NCBI GenBank assembly: GCA_951799405.1
Contig: OX637339.1
Span: 13,578,001 to 13,642,000, forward strand
Length of the DNA stretch: 64,000 nucleotides
From: Agapetus fuscipes
Taxonomy: Eukaryota > Arthropoda > Insecta > Trichoptera > Glossosomatidae
Direction: 5' to 3'
Both the position numbers and the translations under genes were made by a program. Every line of letters starts with the position of its first letter. Position 1 is the stretch's first letter. This document shows, one piece after another, positions 9,783 to 21,308 of this stretch. The notes under the pieces are model-generated. The model was not told the origin of the DNA and did no database searches. It saw nothing but the letters and a program-made list of their open reading frames with translations.

Positions 9783-10225
9783 AACTAAATCTAAATCTAA
9801 GCTGCAAAGATATAATTTTATTGATTGTAGAGGCATTAACTTTGTAATCGTTCATCATTAAGGATAAAAGAAAAACAGCTTTGTTTTCGATTACGTGAGT
9901 ATTTATTCTTATACCACAACCGGTATTAATTGATCCACCTGACGATGCAAACGGATGTTTGCGAAACCGGTTGTGGTATAAAAATAAATACTCACTTAAT
10001 CGAAAACAAAGCTGTTTTTCTTTTATCCTCTGCAAAGATATATATCATATAATATTCATATTAAACGCATTCCCACAAGCAGACATGTATAATTTCGCGC
10101 TAACACAATAGCCGCATGTAAACCTACAATATAAAAAAAAACAATCTCAAATGAACATAAGCCCTGCAACTCTTGCCGACCTTCCCTGAAATAGGGGTAA
10201 CATTGGCAAAGTGAACCAATATAGT
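9783..10225 (-). repeat. DR240 copy split by a foldback insertion
   Basis: DR240 starts at 9783 (CTAAATCTAAGCTGC), breaks at 9814, and resumes at 10030 with CTGCAAAGATATA repeated. It runs to AAGTGAACCAAT. The duplicated 13 bp is the target-site duplication of the element between. 10226-10600 has no recognised feature. Confidence 0.8.
9815..10029 (-). mobile_element. Foldback Penelope-like mini-element
   Basis: A 215-bp insertion flanked by the 13-bp direct repeat CTGCAAAGATATA (9802-9814 and 10030-10042). Inverted arms run from about AGGATAAAAGAAAAACAGC through ACCACAACCGG and back. The centre carries CTGACGA (9939-9945), hairpin GCAAAC/GTTTGC, then GAAAC and CGGTT. A tail at the left end (9815-9865) is related to tails at 40.05, 44.07 and 52.2 kb. 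No ORF, so non-autonomous. Penelope-like affiliation is inferred from the foldback, tail and long variable duplication. Confidence 0.7.
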
Positions 10226-10606
10226 AGTTATTTAAAATGGAAATTACAGAATTGAAGAGGTTAACCAGCTTTAGCTATAAAGTAAAAAAAAAAAAAACAC
10301 TTTTATGCCGAATCCGTTACAAAAGATTCCAACAATTTCAAATTGGCGCGGAGTCTATATGAGACACGCTATGACAGGTTTTTCTTATTGTCTTTATTTT
10401 TTAAGATCCATATGTATATATTGAAGAACATGCAAGAAATTAAGAAGGATATTTTATTTTTAAGAGCGTAGTTAAAACTGAAAAATGAGTAGCCACAATT
10501 AATCACTAAGGCTGATTGTAATACCAACTGAAAACCTGAAAAATAGTCAATTAATTTAAGTAACTTTTAGTATTTTACTTTTACAAGTCCTTAAAAATGT
10601 GATATT

Positions 10607-10797
10607 CGTAACCGCCCTGTTACAGTGAAGGACGGCAAGAGTTGCAGGGTGTATGTCCATTTGAGATTTGGTTTTTATGTTTTCGGTTCACGTGAGGCAT
10701 GTGCAAGCGCGAACTTGTACGTGTCTAGTAGTGAGAATGCATGTAATGTAAATCTCCAATGTAACATATCTTTGCAACTTAGATTATATTAGATTAG
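10607..10797 (+). repeat. DR240 partial copy
   Basis: CCGCCCTGTTACAGTGAAGG to TTTGCAACTTAGATTATATT. The first part is missing. Confidence 0.85.
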
Positions 10798-10798
10798 A

Positions 10799-11118
10799 TG
10801 TATATATTGTTATTTTTATTCTTTGATTTTAAAAAATGTAATTTGTCATGTATGTTCCTTGACTTATAGGTTGTTATGCGGCTGACCACCCATAATATAA
10901 AAATTGGTTCACTTTGCCAATGTCACCCCTGTTTCAGGGAAGGACGGCAAGAGTTGCAAGGCTTATGTTCATTTGAGATTGGGTTTTTATATTGTAGGTC
11001 CACATGCGGCATGTGTTAGCGCGAAATTATACATATCTGCTTGTGGGAATGCATTTAGTATAAATCTTAAATGATATATATCTTTGCAGCTTAGATTAGA
11101 TTAGATTAGATTAGATTA
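10799..11118 (+). repeat. LINE L-A 3' UTR piece plus full DR240
   Basis: 10799-10855 matches the L-A UTR (TGTAATTTGTCATGTATG). DR240 starts at 10856 and ends in four AGATT pentamers (11095-11118), the cleanest (AGATT)n tail in the window. Confidence 0.85.
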
Positions 11119-11289
11119 TAAAGTATCTGGAACCGGTATAATGTATTCACATCGGAACTTTCATATCCATAACACCCACTTATATAATAGTAACGAACGC
11201 CTTTCAACCATCAAGAAGACAAAGCTTTGTACCCTAAACTTCAACAAACAAATGAAAAACAAAACAAAAACCATGGCATTCTTCTTCTT

Positions 11290-11880
11290 CTTCTTCGTGT
11301 CAGCTTCACACCGTATTGGCCCAGTAACGAGCAATGTCTACAGCTCTTTGGTTTCCCGCAAAGAGATCATCCATGGAGCAGCTTGTCGGACAGGAGGGAC
11401 AACACCGCAGGTGCTCCATTGTTTGCTGAGCTCCACACTCACATAGTGTAGAGTCCTCCCGTCCCAGAAATCCCCAGGTCAGCATGTTGGCCCGGGCTCT
11501 TCCAACATTGGTCCTCAATCTGTTCATGGATCTCCATACGGGCCACTCGAGGTTCTTTCCTGGAGGTAGGCTCTCTGAAGGCTTCACAAAGCTCTCCGGG
11601 CATTCCTCCTTCCACATTTGTAATCTCTCCGCCACTGGATCCAAAGACAAGGGCTGCACGGAACTAAGGAAGCTGTGTCTCGACTTCAGGCGCTGCTGTG
11701 AAGAAAAGCCACTTCCGTAAATGCAGTGCTGTGTGCAAGTTAAAGCCTTCTGCCTCTCGACTCTCGAAGCCACTTTGCGTCTGATGTGGGGTGGGGCTAT
11801 GCCTGCAAGAGGATATAACTTCCCCGTGGGCGTGACCATGGCATTTACAAATATACATTCAAAATACATCATTTAATATG
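11290..11880 (-). pseudogene. Non-LTR retrotransposon RT C-terminal domain
   Basis: A 188-codon open frame on the minus strand (11872-11306). Its last 70 residues contain MNRLRTNVGRARANMLTWG and a cysteine/histidine cluster LCECGAQQTMEHLRCCP, ending YWANTV. A Cys-x-Cys...His...Cys cluster after an NRLRT..GR segment is characteristic of RTE/BovB and related LINE ORF2 C-termini. The stop is followed by only a few bases and a (GAA)n run (TTC repeats at 11280-11297), matching LINEs with short 3' UTR and microsatellite tail. The catalytic core is absent. Confidence 0.75.
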
Positions 11881-12710
11881 ACCTTTAAAAGGAAATCTCA
11901 CATTTTTCTTAGGAAAACTATGACGCGTTCGTTGCTAGGCAACCGCGTCGATGACGTTTCTTGTACCCCCTTCCTCCAACATCCCCCCCCCCCACATCTA
12001 AAGAGCACGCGGCTTGAAAATGAGTAATGTTTATTAATACCCCACCCTACTGTTTATCGCATATTACTGTATGGCCGGCATTGGGTCAAATACTCGCTTC
12101 AGTGTGCTGCTTAAAATAGTAGAGTGGTTCGAATTATCATCGGTAAAATATTTCGGATCTCGGAAGTTTACAAGTATTATGATGATGGCATCAATCATAA
12201 TGGGAGAAATAAACTCATCAAAAAATCGTCTCAGTTAGAAAATATAGTATGTGATAACATTTCAAGGAAAAGATGCATGAAAAAAATCTTTAAAAATATA
12301 ATAATAATAATAATCGAAAAAATGGATGGAAACAATTTAAAATAAGACATACCTGGTATGCGACACAAGTAAAGAAAATAAAACAATAAAAATAATATAT
12401 AAAAGATAAAGAGCGGATGAAAAAAATCATATGATTTATAAAATATAAAGGTAAAAAATAAATACAAAATATGCATGTAAAAGTAAAAAAAAACGAATGA
12501 AGAAAGCATGGATAAAGAGAGCATATTGTCGAACAAAAAATAAACTAATTTCATTTATCCTGGAAAAAAATTAAATTAAAAAATTTCAAAGCGAAGAGGG
12601 AAAATTTTAATTGAAAAAAAAAACATAAATTTCATTGGAATATTCGTTTTGTTAGTCCTGGAGATAAAGTGGTTACAATAGGGTAAGGGATGATAATCTA
12701 AAAAAATGTA
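11881..12710. other. Unassigned AT-rich stretch
   Basis: Contains a C-run near 11985 and a long A/T-dominated segment (12120-12560). Open frames on both strands are low-complexity and lysine- or phenylalanine-rich. No recognised gene or repeat. Confidence 0.5.
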
Positions 12711-12865
12711 CCCCGAGTATATAAAGCATTGCGTAAACTCACGTCCACTGCGTAAATTAAAATTATATGGAATATACGACGGCACTCCTAGAGAGTGAAT
12801 TAGTTTTCTTGCATTTTTCGATTTACACAATCGAAGTGAGTTTTATAATCAAATATTGTACCTAC
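12711..12865 (+). mobile_element. MITE-C copy (terminal CCCGAGTATA)
   Basis: Terminal inverted arms: left CCCCGAGTATATAAAGCATT, then GCGTAAACTCACG; right CGATTTACACAATCGAAGTG and AGTTTTATAATC. The centre CACTCCTAGAGAGTGAATTAG is shared with copies at 22.72 and 30.94 kb. No ORF. Superfamily unknown, as terminal duplications could not be fixed. Confidence 0.65.
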
Positions 12866-12917
12866 CCAAGAATACGTTTTTACTCCAACAGAATTTTAAT
12901 AAAACTGTTTAAAAACT

Positions 12918-12990
12918 AAAACGCCCACAAGAGATGCTGTCTTTGTTTTCATTTTTTTTTTATTAAACGCTGTGGTTGAGTTTGAACTTT
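12918..12990 (+). repeat. Fragment of CATACATTTTT/GGTGAAACG repeat
   Basis: Shares AGAGATGCTGT and ATTAAACGCTGTGGTTGAGT with pieces at 29.78, 32.18 and 41.87 kb. Confidence 0.45.
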
Positions 12991-13102
12991 AAGGTATTTC
13001 GTAATGGCTAGTGACGTCATTAAAGAAGGGTGGAAGATTGTGAAGGGGTGGGAGGATTGTGCTTTTGTCCCGAAGGCGCTTTTCAAAATATTATCCTTCA
13101 AG

Positions 13103-13160
13103 ATCTGTACTCCGAGTACAGAGGATTGCGTTACCTCCCCTCGATCGTGTAAATATAAAT
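13103..13160 (+). repeat. MITE-C end fragment
   Basis: CTCCGAGTACAGAGGATTGC and CCCTCGATCGTGTAAAT match one arm of MITE-C. Confidence 0.5.
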
Positions 13161-13165
13161 AAATG

Positions 13166-13530
13166 CATTGTTGTGAATGTATTAGTTTGCGTGGAAGTGA
13201 GCCTAGGCACGCTGATTGTGTGTGTAATGTCTCTGGTATAGTGTCGAACACTCTGGTATAGTGTGGCACAATGCTGTAGTATAATCCATTATGGAAGTAT
13301 CTACCATGTTCACGAACACGCGAGAATCGTCTCTGTGGCACATATATATATACGAGCAAAGATTCAGTGAGACAGACAGAGTCGCTTAGATCATTGTAAT
13401 GCGAACCCACTAAGTAGAGAGTGAAGAGTGAACAGTGCATTGTAACCTATATTGTAAAAAATATAAGTTGTGAAATAAATTCAAATCGCAATTTATTTAA
13501 AAAAGAACTCCAAGTCAAAACCTAACAGTA
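13166..13530 (+). other. Candidate solo LTR
   Basis: LTR-like order: a TATA-like CATATATATATAC at about 13340, GACAGACAGAGTCGC downstream, GTGAAATAAATTC with AATAAA near 13472, ending CAAAACCTAACA. Start candidates beginning TGT lie at 13166 and 13273. No internal domain adjoins it and no matching target duplication was found, so the boundaries and the LTR call are tentative. Confidence 0.35.
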
Positions 13531-13929
13531 TATTTTGTCCTGTTAACGCGATCAAGGGGAGATTAAGCAATGTTTTATACTTAGGGTAAAAAAGATGGAG
13601 GTCGACAAGAAATTTGGCGATTTATTACATGTATATATTTGATAATCTTGTAACAGTACTACTTGCCACGTGTCATTTTACACGAGACATTTTAGTAATG
13701 CAAAAAACAAACACTTTACATTGTGCCTGTTATCAGTTTGGTAACACTCGGAGTATCATTGTTCTCTTTCTATCTAACGTAGATTAGTGCAGAGGTAGGT
13801 GGAAACGGATATAGATAATGGTTTTGCACAAAATGTTTCTAGAACACATAATATCTGTGATGAGAGTTTAAGTGAATTACAAACAAGAAATGAGTGGGCT
13901 GTGGACATTAATTAATTAGACGCACCGAC

Positions 13930-14571
13930 ATTTATTTCGTTTATTTATTTCATTTATTCTTGCGCCACCAATATTAAAAATGTACAAAATGTTCAAAATG
14001 CTCTCTTAAAATTATTTGCTCCCATAAATGTGTATAACCAAAGGCAGAATATACCATTTTTATTCCAATCATTAAATGTCTTGCCTATTAAGGGTATACT
14101 ATGGAACATAATTATATGTCAACAATTGTTTAATGATAAATATAAAAATAAACTAGAGCATGTGTACCAAACAAGATTTACATCTAATGAAGGACTAGTT
14201 GTGCCAAGAATTAATAACAAATATGGACAAAGAACGTTGGATTACCTTGTGCCAAAAATATTTAATTTGTTGCCAAAGGACTTTAAAAAGGAATCTACAA
14301 ACATTAATAAAATTATAATATCTTTGAAGATTTGGCTGGGAGAAAGAACTTTTTTATATTAATTACCTTAACTATATTTGTGTTTTTACTCTACTCTTGT
14401 CTCCTAATTTTAACTTTAATTTACTTTTTATTTCATTCTAGCACTAAATACTAAGACTTATATTTTTTAATTTGATTGTTGCACCCGATGACAAACTGAA
14501 ATTTTTTGGTTTATCGGGACAAAAATGTTTAATTTTTAAGATTTATATTTCTTGTAAAAATTGTTTATGAA

Positions 14572-14606
<35 letters not shown>

Positions 14607-14611
14607 ATGTT
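13930..14611 (+). pseudogene. 5'-truncated poly(A)-tailed LINE, RT C-terminus
   Basis: Readable codons from about 13990 to 14362. NVQNALLKLFAPINVYNQRQ leads into LPIKGILWNIIICQQLF, then GLVVPRINNKYGQRTLDYLV and PKIFNLLPKDF. This is the C-terminal part of jockey/CR1/I-type reverse transcriptases (LPI..., VPR...YG.R, P..WN.LP pattern). The stop is at 14360. A 215-bp UTR with GGTTTATCGGGAC and GAAATAAA precedes a poly(A) run of about 30 (14573-14605). The 5' junction is unclear. Confidence 0.7.
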
Positions 14612-15625
14612 GGAGCATCGCACAGAGCGGTGTTTAATGAAAAAACAAGGCCAAAAATATTTTTCATATTTTTTTTATAATTGGATACTTAGTTTTTTGA
14701 GTGCTGGAATCTATACACAACGAAATTTTTTTTGAAAAAAAATCACTACAAATCAAGTCAGCTTTTGGGACATTTTTATTTATTTAATGTGAATGCTTGG
14801 AAACACTTTTAAGTAAAAAAAATATTATTGTATCCTTTAGATTGATAATACAAAAATCTTTTTTACAGTAGCGGTGAGTTTCATCTACTTTAAAACACTA
14901 ATGTATCCTTGATTTTTTAGTGTTAACTTTAACCTTGTTTACAAAAGATTACATAAGAAGGTTTTTTAAAGTGTTAACTGTGTTAAAAATGAAGTACATA
15001 CCTTGATCAGTACTATTCATGACACTTTTTTTCACTACTAACCACGAACTATAAAATTACGTATGGAGTAAGTATTAAGTTCCGACTGAAATAACTCAAG
15101 ATTGGTTCGCTCCTCTAGTTTTTAAATCACAACAAAGAGTAATGCGTCTATCTACCTGTTTGAAGACTTAGTAACAGCTTCTTATTGTTAAGTTTGTGTT
15201 TTGCACTTATGACCGCGTTTTAGTGTATTTTACCGGTCTGTGCGTTGCTCCCACGCCGACAAAACTCTCCTCTGTCGGCTGAATCATCAAACTATCACAC
15301 ACCAACAAACAAATCACGAAAATCAACAGATTTACCAACGAGAACGAGTGTTTGAGTCATTAAAAAAAATCTTAACGTCAAAAAAAAATGTGATTTCACA
15401 CGGCCGGGTTTCTAGCGCAAACAAAAGCTATTTAATATTTTTTTATCGTTTACTGAGGAACCCAGTTACAAAAACCTATGGCGTTTCGTCCGCGAAGTGC
15501 TTGTTTGTCTCATGTCCGTCAGAAGTAATTTTACATGAGCAAAGTTTGTATGTGTACTGGAACATTTTTTCTGATGAAAACTGTAAATTACAAAATATTT
15601 TGTACTAAAACACGGCTGCCAGAAT
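14612..15625. other. Unassigned stretch
   Basis: AT-rich with one moderate open frame (15240-15608, 122 codons) that resembles no family I know. No repeat boundaries seen. Confidence 0.4.
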
Positions 15626-15858
15626 TGTGCAAATTCTTACTGAGTTGTCCTTCAAGGGGTCGCATGTGGAACCTGATTATTTTCGCAAGTAAGGGATTCG
15701 GCATTATGCCAAGCACTTGAAATAAGGGGTTTCTCATTTCTTGTGAAGGCTGAGTTTTATTTATCTTGGGTTTATATAAACACGCTTTCCTGAAATCGGG
15801 GTGACATTCACAATGTGAATCATCTTTTAAAGTATGGAGGGTCAGATTCATACCAATC
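15626..15858 (-). repeat. SINE-T 3' part followed by DR240 fragment
   Basis: 15626-15765 is decayed SINE-T (CAAGGGGTCGCATGTGG, TCTCATTTCTTGTGAAGGC). 15785-15858 is DR240 on the minus strand (CTGAAATCGGGGTGACATTC to TCATACCAATC). Confidence 0.6.
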
Positions 15859-15954
15859 ACATGATTTCCTATATAGGTATTGTCTTAGAAGTTTCGAGTA
15901 TTTTTACATAAATACTACAATAAATCATTGGTAAGGGTATATTAATTTTTAACC

Positions 15955-16072
15955 CGGAAAAGTGCATATTTAAAAATATAAATGATATATTTTTGTGCTC
16001 AGCCGGGATTCGAACCCACGACCTTCCATTAATGAGTCCAAATGTTACCACTAGACTACGAACCGGTCTAAA
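15955..16072 (-). repeat. SINE-G head
   Basis: Minus strand: ACCGGTTCGTAGTCTAGTGG (A-box side) and GTGGGTTCGAATCCCGGC (B box), then GAGCACAAAAATATATCATT. This is the best-preserved SINE-G head. The 760 bases to 16830 are AT-rich with nothing recognised. Confidence 0.75.
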
Positions 16073-16842
16073 TAAATCTTACGGTTTAATGTACCTTTGT
16101 TACGTAGATAATAAATTATACAAAATTGTTTCAATAAATTGATAAGCTGCAATTTCATTTGATTTATAAAAAGTATGCGGAAATTCAACGTACAACTAAA
16201 AAATACTACGGAATTTCTTTGTATTTACAAAAAAAAAGCTAATGCATTTCAAAATACTACAATTTTTACGTTCATTGAATGTAAAAAATAAATACACCAT
16301 CTAATCCTCTCACTCCAATGCAAAAAAAACATGACATTGAAAAGAGATGCAATAAAAAACCTAAATAAAAACATTATTTCAACGAGTGAAAATTTGTAAA
16401 GATTTTTTTTCGAATGCGTCGAAAAAAAACTAGATTTAGTGAGGTGAGAGCGTCGACTTTTTCGAACATAAATTCAATCGATACGAATAAATATTAAAGT
16501 CATAATATTTCCCGCTCGCGCGCATTAAATAAATGTTTTAGATTTCGTGGGTAGATAGCTATCGAGCATTGCCTGCTCAAATAGCGATGTGAAAAAAACA
16601 CACACAACAGGAGAAATTAATTCGAATTTGTTATTTCGAATAAATTGATAAAAATAAGATTTAAAAATAAATAGAATGGTCAGCTAAGAACGCATTCAAA
16701 ACATGCTTATGAAATTAAATATTAAAATCAATCTACACATTCGGATATTCGACAAACCGTTACTGAAAAAGCTACATTATTTTTTCAACTTATGAATTCC
16801 CACGACCAGGCTGTTAGGACAAAGGCTAACTAATATTATTTT

Positions 16843-16923
16843 AATACAATAAAACAAAGAATTTTTTATTTTATTGTATTAAAATGAACTTTCACGAAGT
16901 TACTGCTGAAAATCTAGATAATA
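16843..16923 (+). mobile_element. Minimal foldback element with 12-bp duplication
   Basis: An 81-bp insertion between two copies of TAATATTATTTT (16831-16842 and 16924-16935). It has a small palindrome (AATACAATAAAA / TTTTATTGTATT) followed by the conserved tail TGAACTTTCACGAAGTTACT and GAAAATCTAGATAATA, identical to the tail at 40.05-40.09 kb. It shows that the tail end is the constant part of the family. Confidence 0.75.
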
Positions 16924-16935
16924 TAATATTATTTT

Positions 16936-17150
16936 TATCATTTGCTGATTCCCCATGCTGTAAAAATTGGTTCACTTTTGCGAATGCCACCCCGGTATCA
17001 GGGAAACGTGGCAGGAGTTTCAAGGCTTATGCTCATGTGAGGTTTTGTTTATTTGTATGCAGACATGCAGAATGTTTAGGCGCGAACCTAAATGTGCCTG
17101 TCTATGGGCATGCATTTAATATGAGCCTTAAATGTTAACATTTCTAGATT
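16936..17150 (+). repeat. DR240 copy, 5' shortened
   Basis: CCCCATGCTGTAAAAATTGG to ATGAGCCTTAAATGTTAACA. Same sub-variant as 8.95 and 57.7 kb. A further DR240 3' scrap lies at about 18160-18235. Confidence 0.75.
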
Positions 17151-17424
17151 GCTAAGAACTTTAATTAAATCGACGTGTGACGTTTATCGGCCGAGAACAT
17201 TCAAGTTGTAAACTTCCGTGTAAGAACTTTCTGACTGCATTCTGGATATGTAACAAAATATTTTTGTTGTTTTCTTGCTTTTTCCATCGCTGTTCATCGC
17301 AATAAAAATGGTTTTCAGGTTATTCTAAGAGGGTTGATAAAGAAACAAACGAAACATCGAGAATAAAGCCAGTTCTCATACGAAGATTTATCAAATATCA
17401 ACATTTTAAAATTAAATTTAATTC

Positions 17425-17755
17425 ATCCGGTTGCTAGCTAAGTTGGTACAGTGCTTACATTCCATGCCGTGAACTAGGGTTCGAATCCCACCGAGGGTGT
17501 CAGAAATGATTTCACGTTTCGGTGTTTATTTCAAAAACCCAAAAATAAAATACCAGAAAGGTTTACTCAGCCTTCACAAAAAGAGAACCAGTACTCTCGG
17601 GAGCTGGGAAAACCCCCACTTCAACTTTGGTTGGCATAATGCTGGCCCCCTTACCTGTAAAATGAAAAAAAGGTTCCACTCGCCACATACGAAACCCTTT
17701 AGGAATAACACGGCAAGAAGTTACACTATATGTGTGTAGCTTAATTGCGTTGCGT
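17425..17755 (+). repeat. SINE-T near full-length
   Basis: Head TTGCTAGCTAAGTTGGTAC with B box GGGTTCGAATCCCACCGAG. The body runs to the 3' end TAACACGGCAAGAAGTTACA and GTAGCTTAATTGCGTTG. One of the most complete copies, about 330 bp. Confidence 0.85.
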
Positions 17756-18294
17756 GTAAACATGTAAAACGGCTGTTGCTCTAGTTTAAACTCAATCCAT
17801 AATAAAATCGCATAAACTTCATTAAAGTGAAACTATAAAAATTCTCAGACAAGACAGGAATTTCTTTTTTCACGCTGTTAATAATGAGACTTAACTTTAA
17901 TGGAGTGCAGGAGGAACTTTTCCGCGTCTCAGCTGGTTTTTCACAGAGTTTCACAACAACCGACAGCTGCGGTAACTTACCTGAAACAAAGAGGAAAAAA
18001 CTTAATTATAATTATTATCCAAGTTATTAAAGCTGTGCTGCAAGTTGTAACTTTTGTAAGAAATCCGTGAATTAAAAATAATTCAGATTTAAACGCAATT
18101 ATTTCGATAGAAAATATTAATCGATAAATATGAAGCGTGTATTACAATTTAAAAATAATAATGAATATTAAAATGCATGCATCAAATATGAATTTCAAAT
18201 GTTAAAATATCTTAGATAACAGATTATAGAAATATGGAAACTCAGAAAAAAATATGATGAAATCTATGTATTTATTTAAAAACGCAACTAAACT

Positions 18295-18545
18295 GCACAC
18301 AAAGTGAAATTCTTTGCTGAATTATCTCCCAAGGAGTCGGATGTGGCGATTGAAACGTATTTATTTGCACGGGTGAGGTGGCCGACCTCATTTGAAGAGC
18401 GAGTTTCCCTGCCGCCGTTGACGCAGGCTATCATTTCTTGTAAAGGCTGAATAAACCACGAGTTATTATGATTTTGGGTTTTAAATAAACACCAAAATGA
18501 GGAATTATTTCTGATATCCTTGGTGGAGATCGAACCCTAGCCAAC
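18295..18545 (-). repeat. SINE-T copy; SINE-T head scrap at 18638-18692
   Basis: Decayed body (GCTATCATTTCTTGTAAAGG; AAACACCAAAATGAGGAATT) ending at a B-box-like GGTGGAGATCGAACCC. At 18638-18692 a plus-strand head occurs (ATCGATAGCTCAATCGGCAG). 18700-19420 has no recognised feature. Confidence 0.65.
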
Positions 18546-19424
18546 GCTACGCTAACTTTAATTGCGATATCAACCAGACTCACTCACAAAATCCAAGATT
18601 TCGTACTTGATTCTAAAGGACTTACAAATTTATCTGATCGATAGCTCAATCGGCAGAGGATTTACATTTTGAATGGAAGACTTCTTAGGTATTTCTCATT
18701 TGCATTCTGCTTATTTTGAGCATCAGAAAAATTAGATAAATTCTGAGGTGGCGTAAAGCTGTTCTAGCTTCAAGCAAAAACAAATAGGTTCCACAGCCCT
18801 TAGTGGATAATACGTTACAAATATACATAGAATACATACTTAAAAGATGGATGCGATTATTCTCAAGACTGGTCTATTCAACAGATTTTTTGGGACGCCC
18901 ATAGAGTGACAATGTCACAAAGAGCTCTCATGAAAGAAGTCAACTGATTCATCATCATCTTACACTTACTCGAAAAAAAAACTATTCGAAATCATTCGAA
19001 TTGATTTATGAAACATTTGAACACCATCACTAGCACTACAAACAGAATAATAATACGATTCGACCCGAATACCATAAATTAAAATGAAAGAGTCTGTAGC
19101 AGGATCATCGACCGCCGAGAGTGAAAATTCGAATGTCGGGAATTTTAAATCGAAACATTAAATAAACTTTTTAACAGCACTATTTATTCTACCGAAACAC
19201 ATCTCGTATGCACATGGATGTTTCAATATAATGTCATGATACAGATTTTTAGTGAAAACGTTTTGTTCTGGATTTTTTTATTATTATAGAAATGGGTCTT
19301 TTCCTGTGAAATGCTACATTTTTGTTGAAGTTTTTTTAAAAATTGTATACTTTTAATTCATTCATTTATGCTTTTTTATACAAAATTTGTTTTTTTTTCT
19401 TGACTTCTAAGTTGCTATGAAGAA

Positions 19425-19600
19425 AAATCAAAGTATCATATTTGATGCACACCAATACACATACTCGTGTACGCTGGTGCTTACACATGATGTATGTATA
19501 CTTACAAAATAACTCCAAATAGACTGCGATTCTTTTCATGTTTCCTGATGGCTTGGCCAAAGTAAGCCCATTTTCCCAGGTGGTCAGCCTCATATCTTGT
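19425..19600 (-). repeat. DR240, highly diverged
   Basis: TACACGCTGGTGCTTACACA and CCCATTTTCCCAGGTGGTCAG keep the DR240 order with many changes. Confidence 0.55.
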
Positions 19601-19604
19601 ACTT

Positions 19605-19800
19605 GTATCCAGCCCCCATTCCGCTAGGGGTGGACAGTACCTGACAGATGTGTATCTGCTTTGTTCTATCCTCGCACACTTCTTTCATCTCGTTGACATT
19701 CATAATTATTTTCTCTATTTCTCACTCTGCAGGTTCCGGTCATTCGCAATCTTGCTTACCTGATCCACTCACAGTCCTCGGTCTTCCATTTTTAAGTACA
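19605..19800 (-). pseudogene. LINE L-A ORF fragment
   Basis: On the minus strand GRPRTVSGSG, then VNEMKEVCEDRTKQIHIC, then an ending near CACCCCTAGCGG. GRPR, EMKEVC and the S-T-P-S-like end match the L-A C-terminus. Frame breaks separate the pieces. 19840-20510 downstream is unassigned and contains two small perfect hairpins near 20035-20077. Confidence 0.6.
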
Positions 19801-20515
19801 TCCTTTTTTTGTTAGTCATTCAACGTCTATTTTTTCTCGGCTCCCGAAGACAATCGTCGACATTCGAAAATCGACATTCATCGTTTTGGATCATATAGTT
19901 CAAAGTCTTACATCTATTATCTTTGGAAAATTGTCTCCTCATTGCTGTTAATAATGTATGGATAATATATCACGACAAGCTGTGTACACATGTGCGTACG
20001 TAGAGACGACTCGGCTATTTATGTAGCGTGTAAATGTCAGATTTTGACATTTGTGTTCGGAGCACAAATTACTACTGGCCACGCTAGCTTACTCTACCCA
20101 CTAGAGATGGACAGAAATTATCGATACTTGATCAAATTTGACGATACACATATATTTCTTTAATAAACGTCATTTTTGAAAGTTCTTCCGAGATAAAATG
20201 TACAACAACATTGTTTTTTATTGTGTTCAGTATACTTTAATTAAGTTATACCAGTTTAAGGTATACCAGTAGTACCTTAAAAGTAAAACTGAATGATGGC
20301 TGATTAACTGATTTGAGAAATTGTGGATAAAAAAAATTATTAGGGGTAACTTCTCATAGTAAGTGAACAAATTTTAAGGAAATACTGATGACAAACATCT
20401 AACCTACAGCATTATTACTGTTTTTTAGTGTTTTCTCTTGTAGAAAATAGGAAAAAAGTGCATTTACCTATGAAATCCATTCTGGCTTAAAATGACACTT
20501 TTTCAGTTTTATCTT

Positions 20516-20755
20516 TAATCTAATCTAATCTAACTTGCAAATAAATGTTACATTAAGGATTTGCGTTAATTATATACCTTTTCCCAAGCAGTTTGCGCTT
20601 AAACATACTGCATGTGGACCTACAATATAAAAACCCGAATCTTAAATGAACATACACCCTGTTACTCCTGCCGACGTTCCCTGAAACAGGGGTGACATTG
20701 GCAAATTGAACCATTTTGTACAGCATGGGTGGTCAGCCGCATACCAACCTATAAG
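20516..20755 (-). repeat. DR240 full copy
   Basis: TAATCTAATCTAATCTAACT tail, then CTGAAACAGGGGTGACATTG, ending ATACCAACCTATAAG. Confidence 0.9.
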
Positions 20756-20929
20756 GGAATCGATATTAAGTTCCACGACCGGTTTTGCAAACAAACTTTT
20801 TCCCTCCTCCGATGGCTAAATAATAACTACATAAATGTCTCAGATACGGAATCAGTCTTTGAGGGTGTCATCATTAAAGGGTATGGGGGAGGAGGGGAAT
20901 GCAAGATGGGCATTTGTGAAGTTTTTTTT

Positions 20930-21308
20930 ATCACTTGGGTTAAATTAGAATTTGTTGTCTGTTTAGTTTTTGATGTCCATAAATATTATTATTTGTTGGT
21001 TTTAAAAATGTAATTTGTTGTGTATGTTTCTTGACTTATAGGTTGGTATGACCACCCATGCTATAGAAAATGGTTCACTTTGCCAATGTCACCTTTGTTT
21101 TAGGGAAGGTCGGCAGGAGTGCAGGGTTTATGTGTATTTGAAATGTATATATATTTGAAATTCGGGGTTTTATATTGTAGGTCCACATGTTGCACGTTTA
21201 AGCGTGAACTCATACGTGTCTGCTTGTGAAAATGCATATAATGTGAATCTTTAATGTTACGTTTATTTGCAACTTAGATTGTAGATAGATTATATAGATT
21301 AGATTAGA
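20930..21308 (+). repeat. LINE L-A UTR plus DR240
   Basis: 20930-21026 matches the L-A UTR (TTTTTGATGTCCATAAATAT, TGTAATTTGTTGTGTATG). DR240 follows with a small internal duplication (ATTTGAAATGTATATATATTTG). 21309-21960 is unassigned apart from a (GAT)n run at 21618-21637. Confidence 0.8.

Noticed and set aside
9715..10035. 106-codon minus-strand ORF
   Set aside because: It spans the foldback insertion and its junction with DR240; no coding sense.
11095..11118. Telomeric repeat
   Set aside because: The unit is AGATT, not TTAGG, and it is the tail of a retro-repeat found throughout the window.
12949..13440. 163-codon open frame on the minus strand
   Set aside because: It overlaps an LTR-like stretch read backwards and a MITE-C fragment, and no domain is visible.
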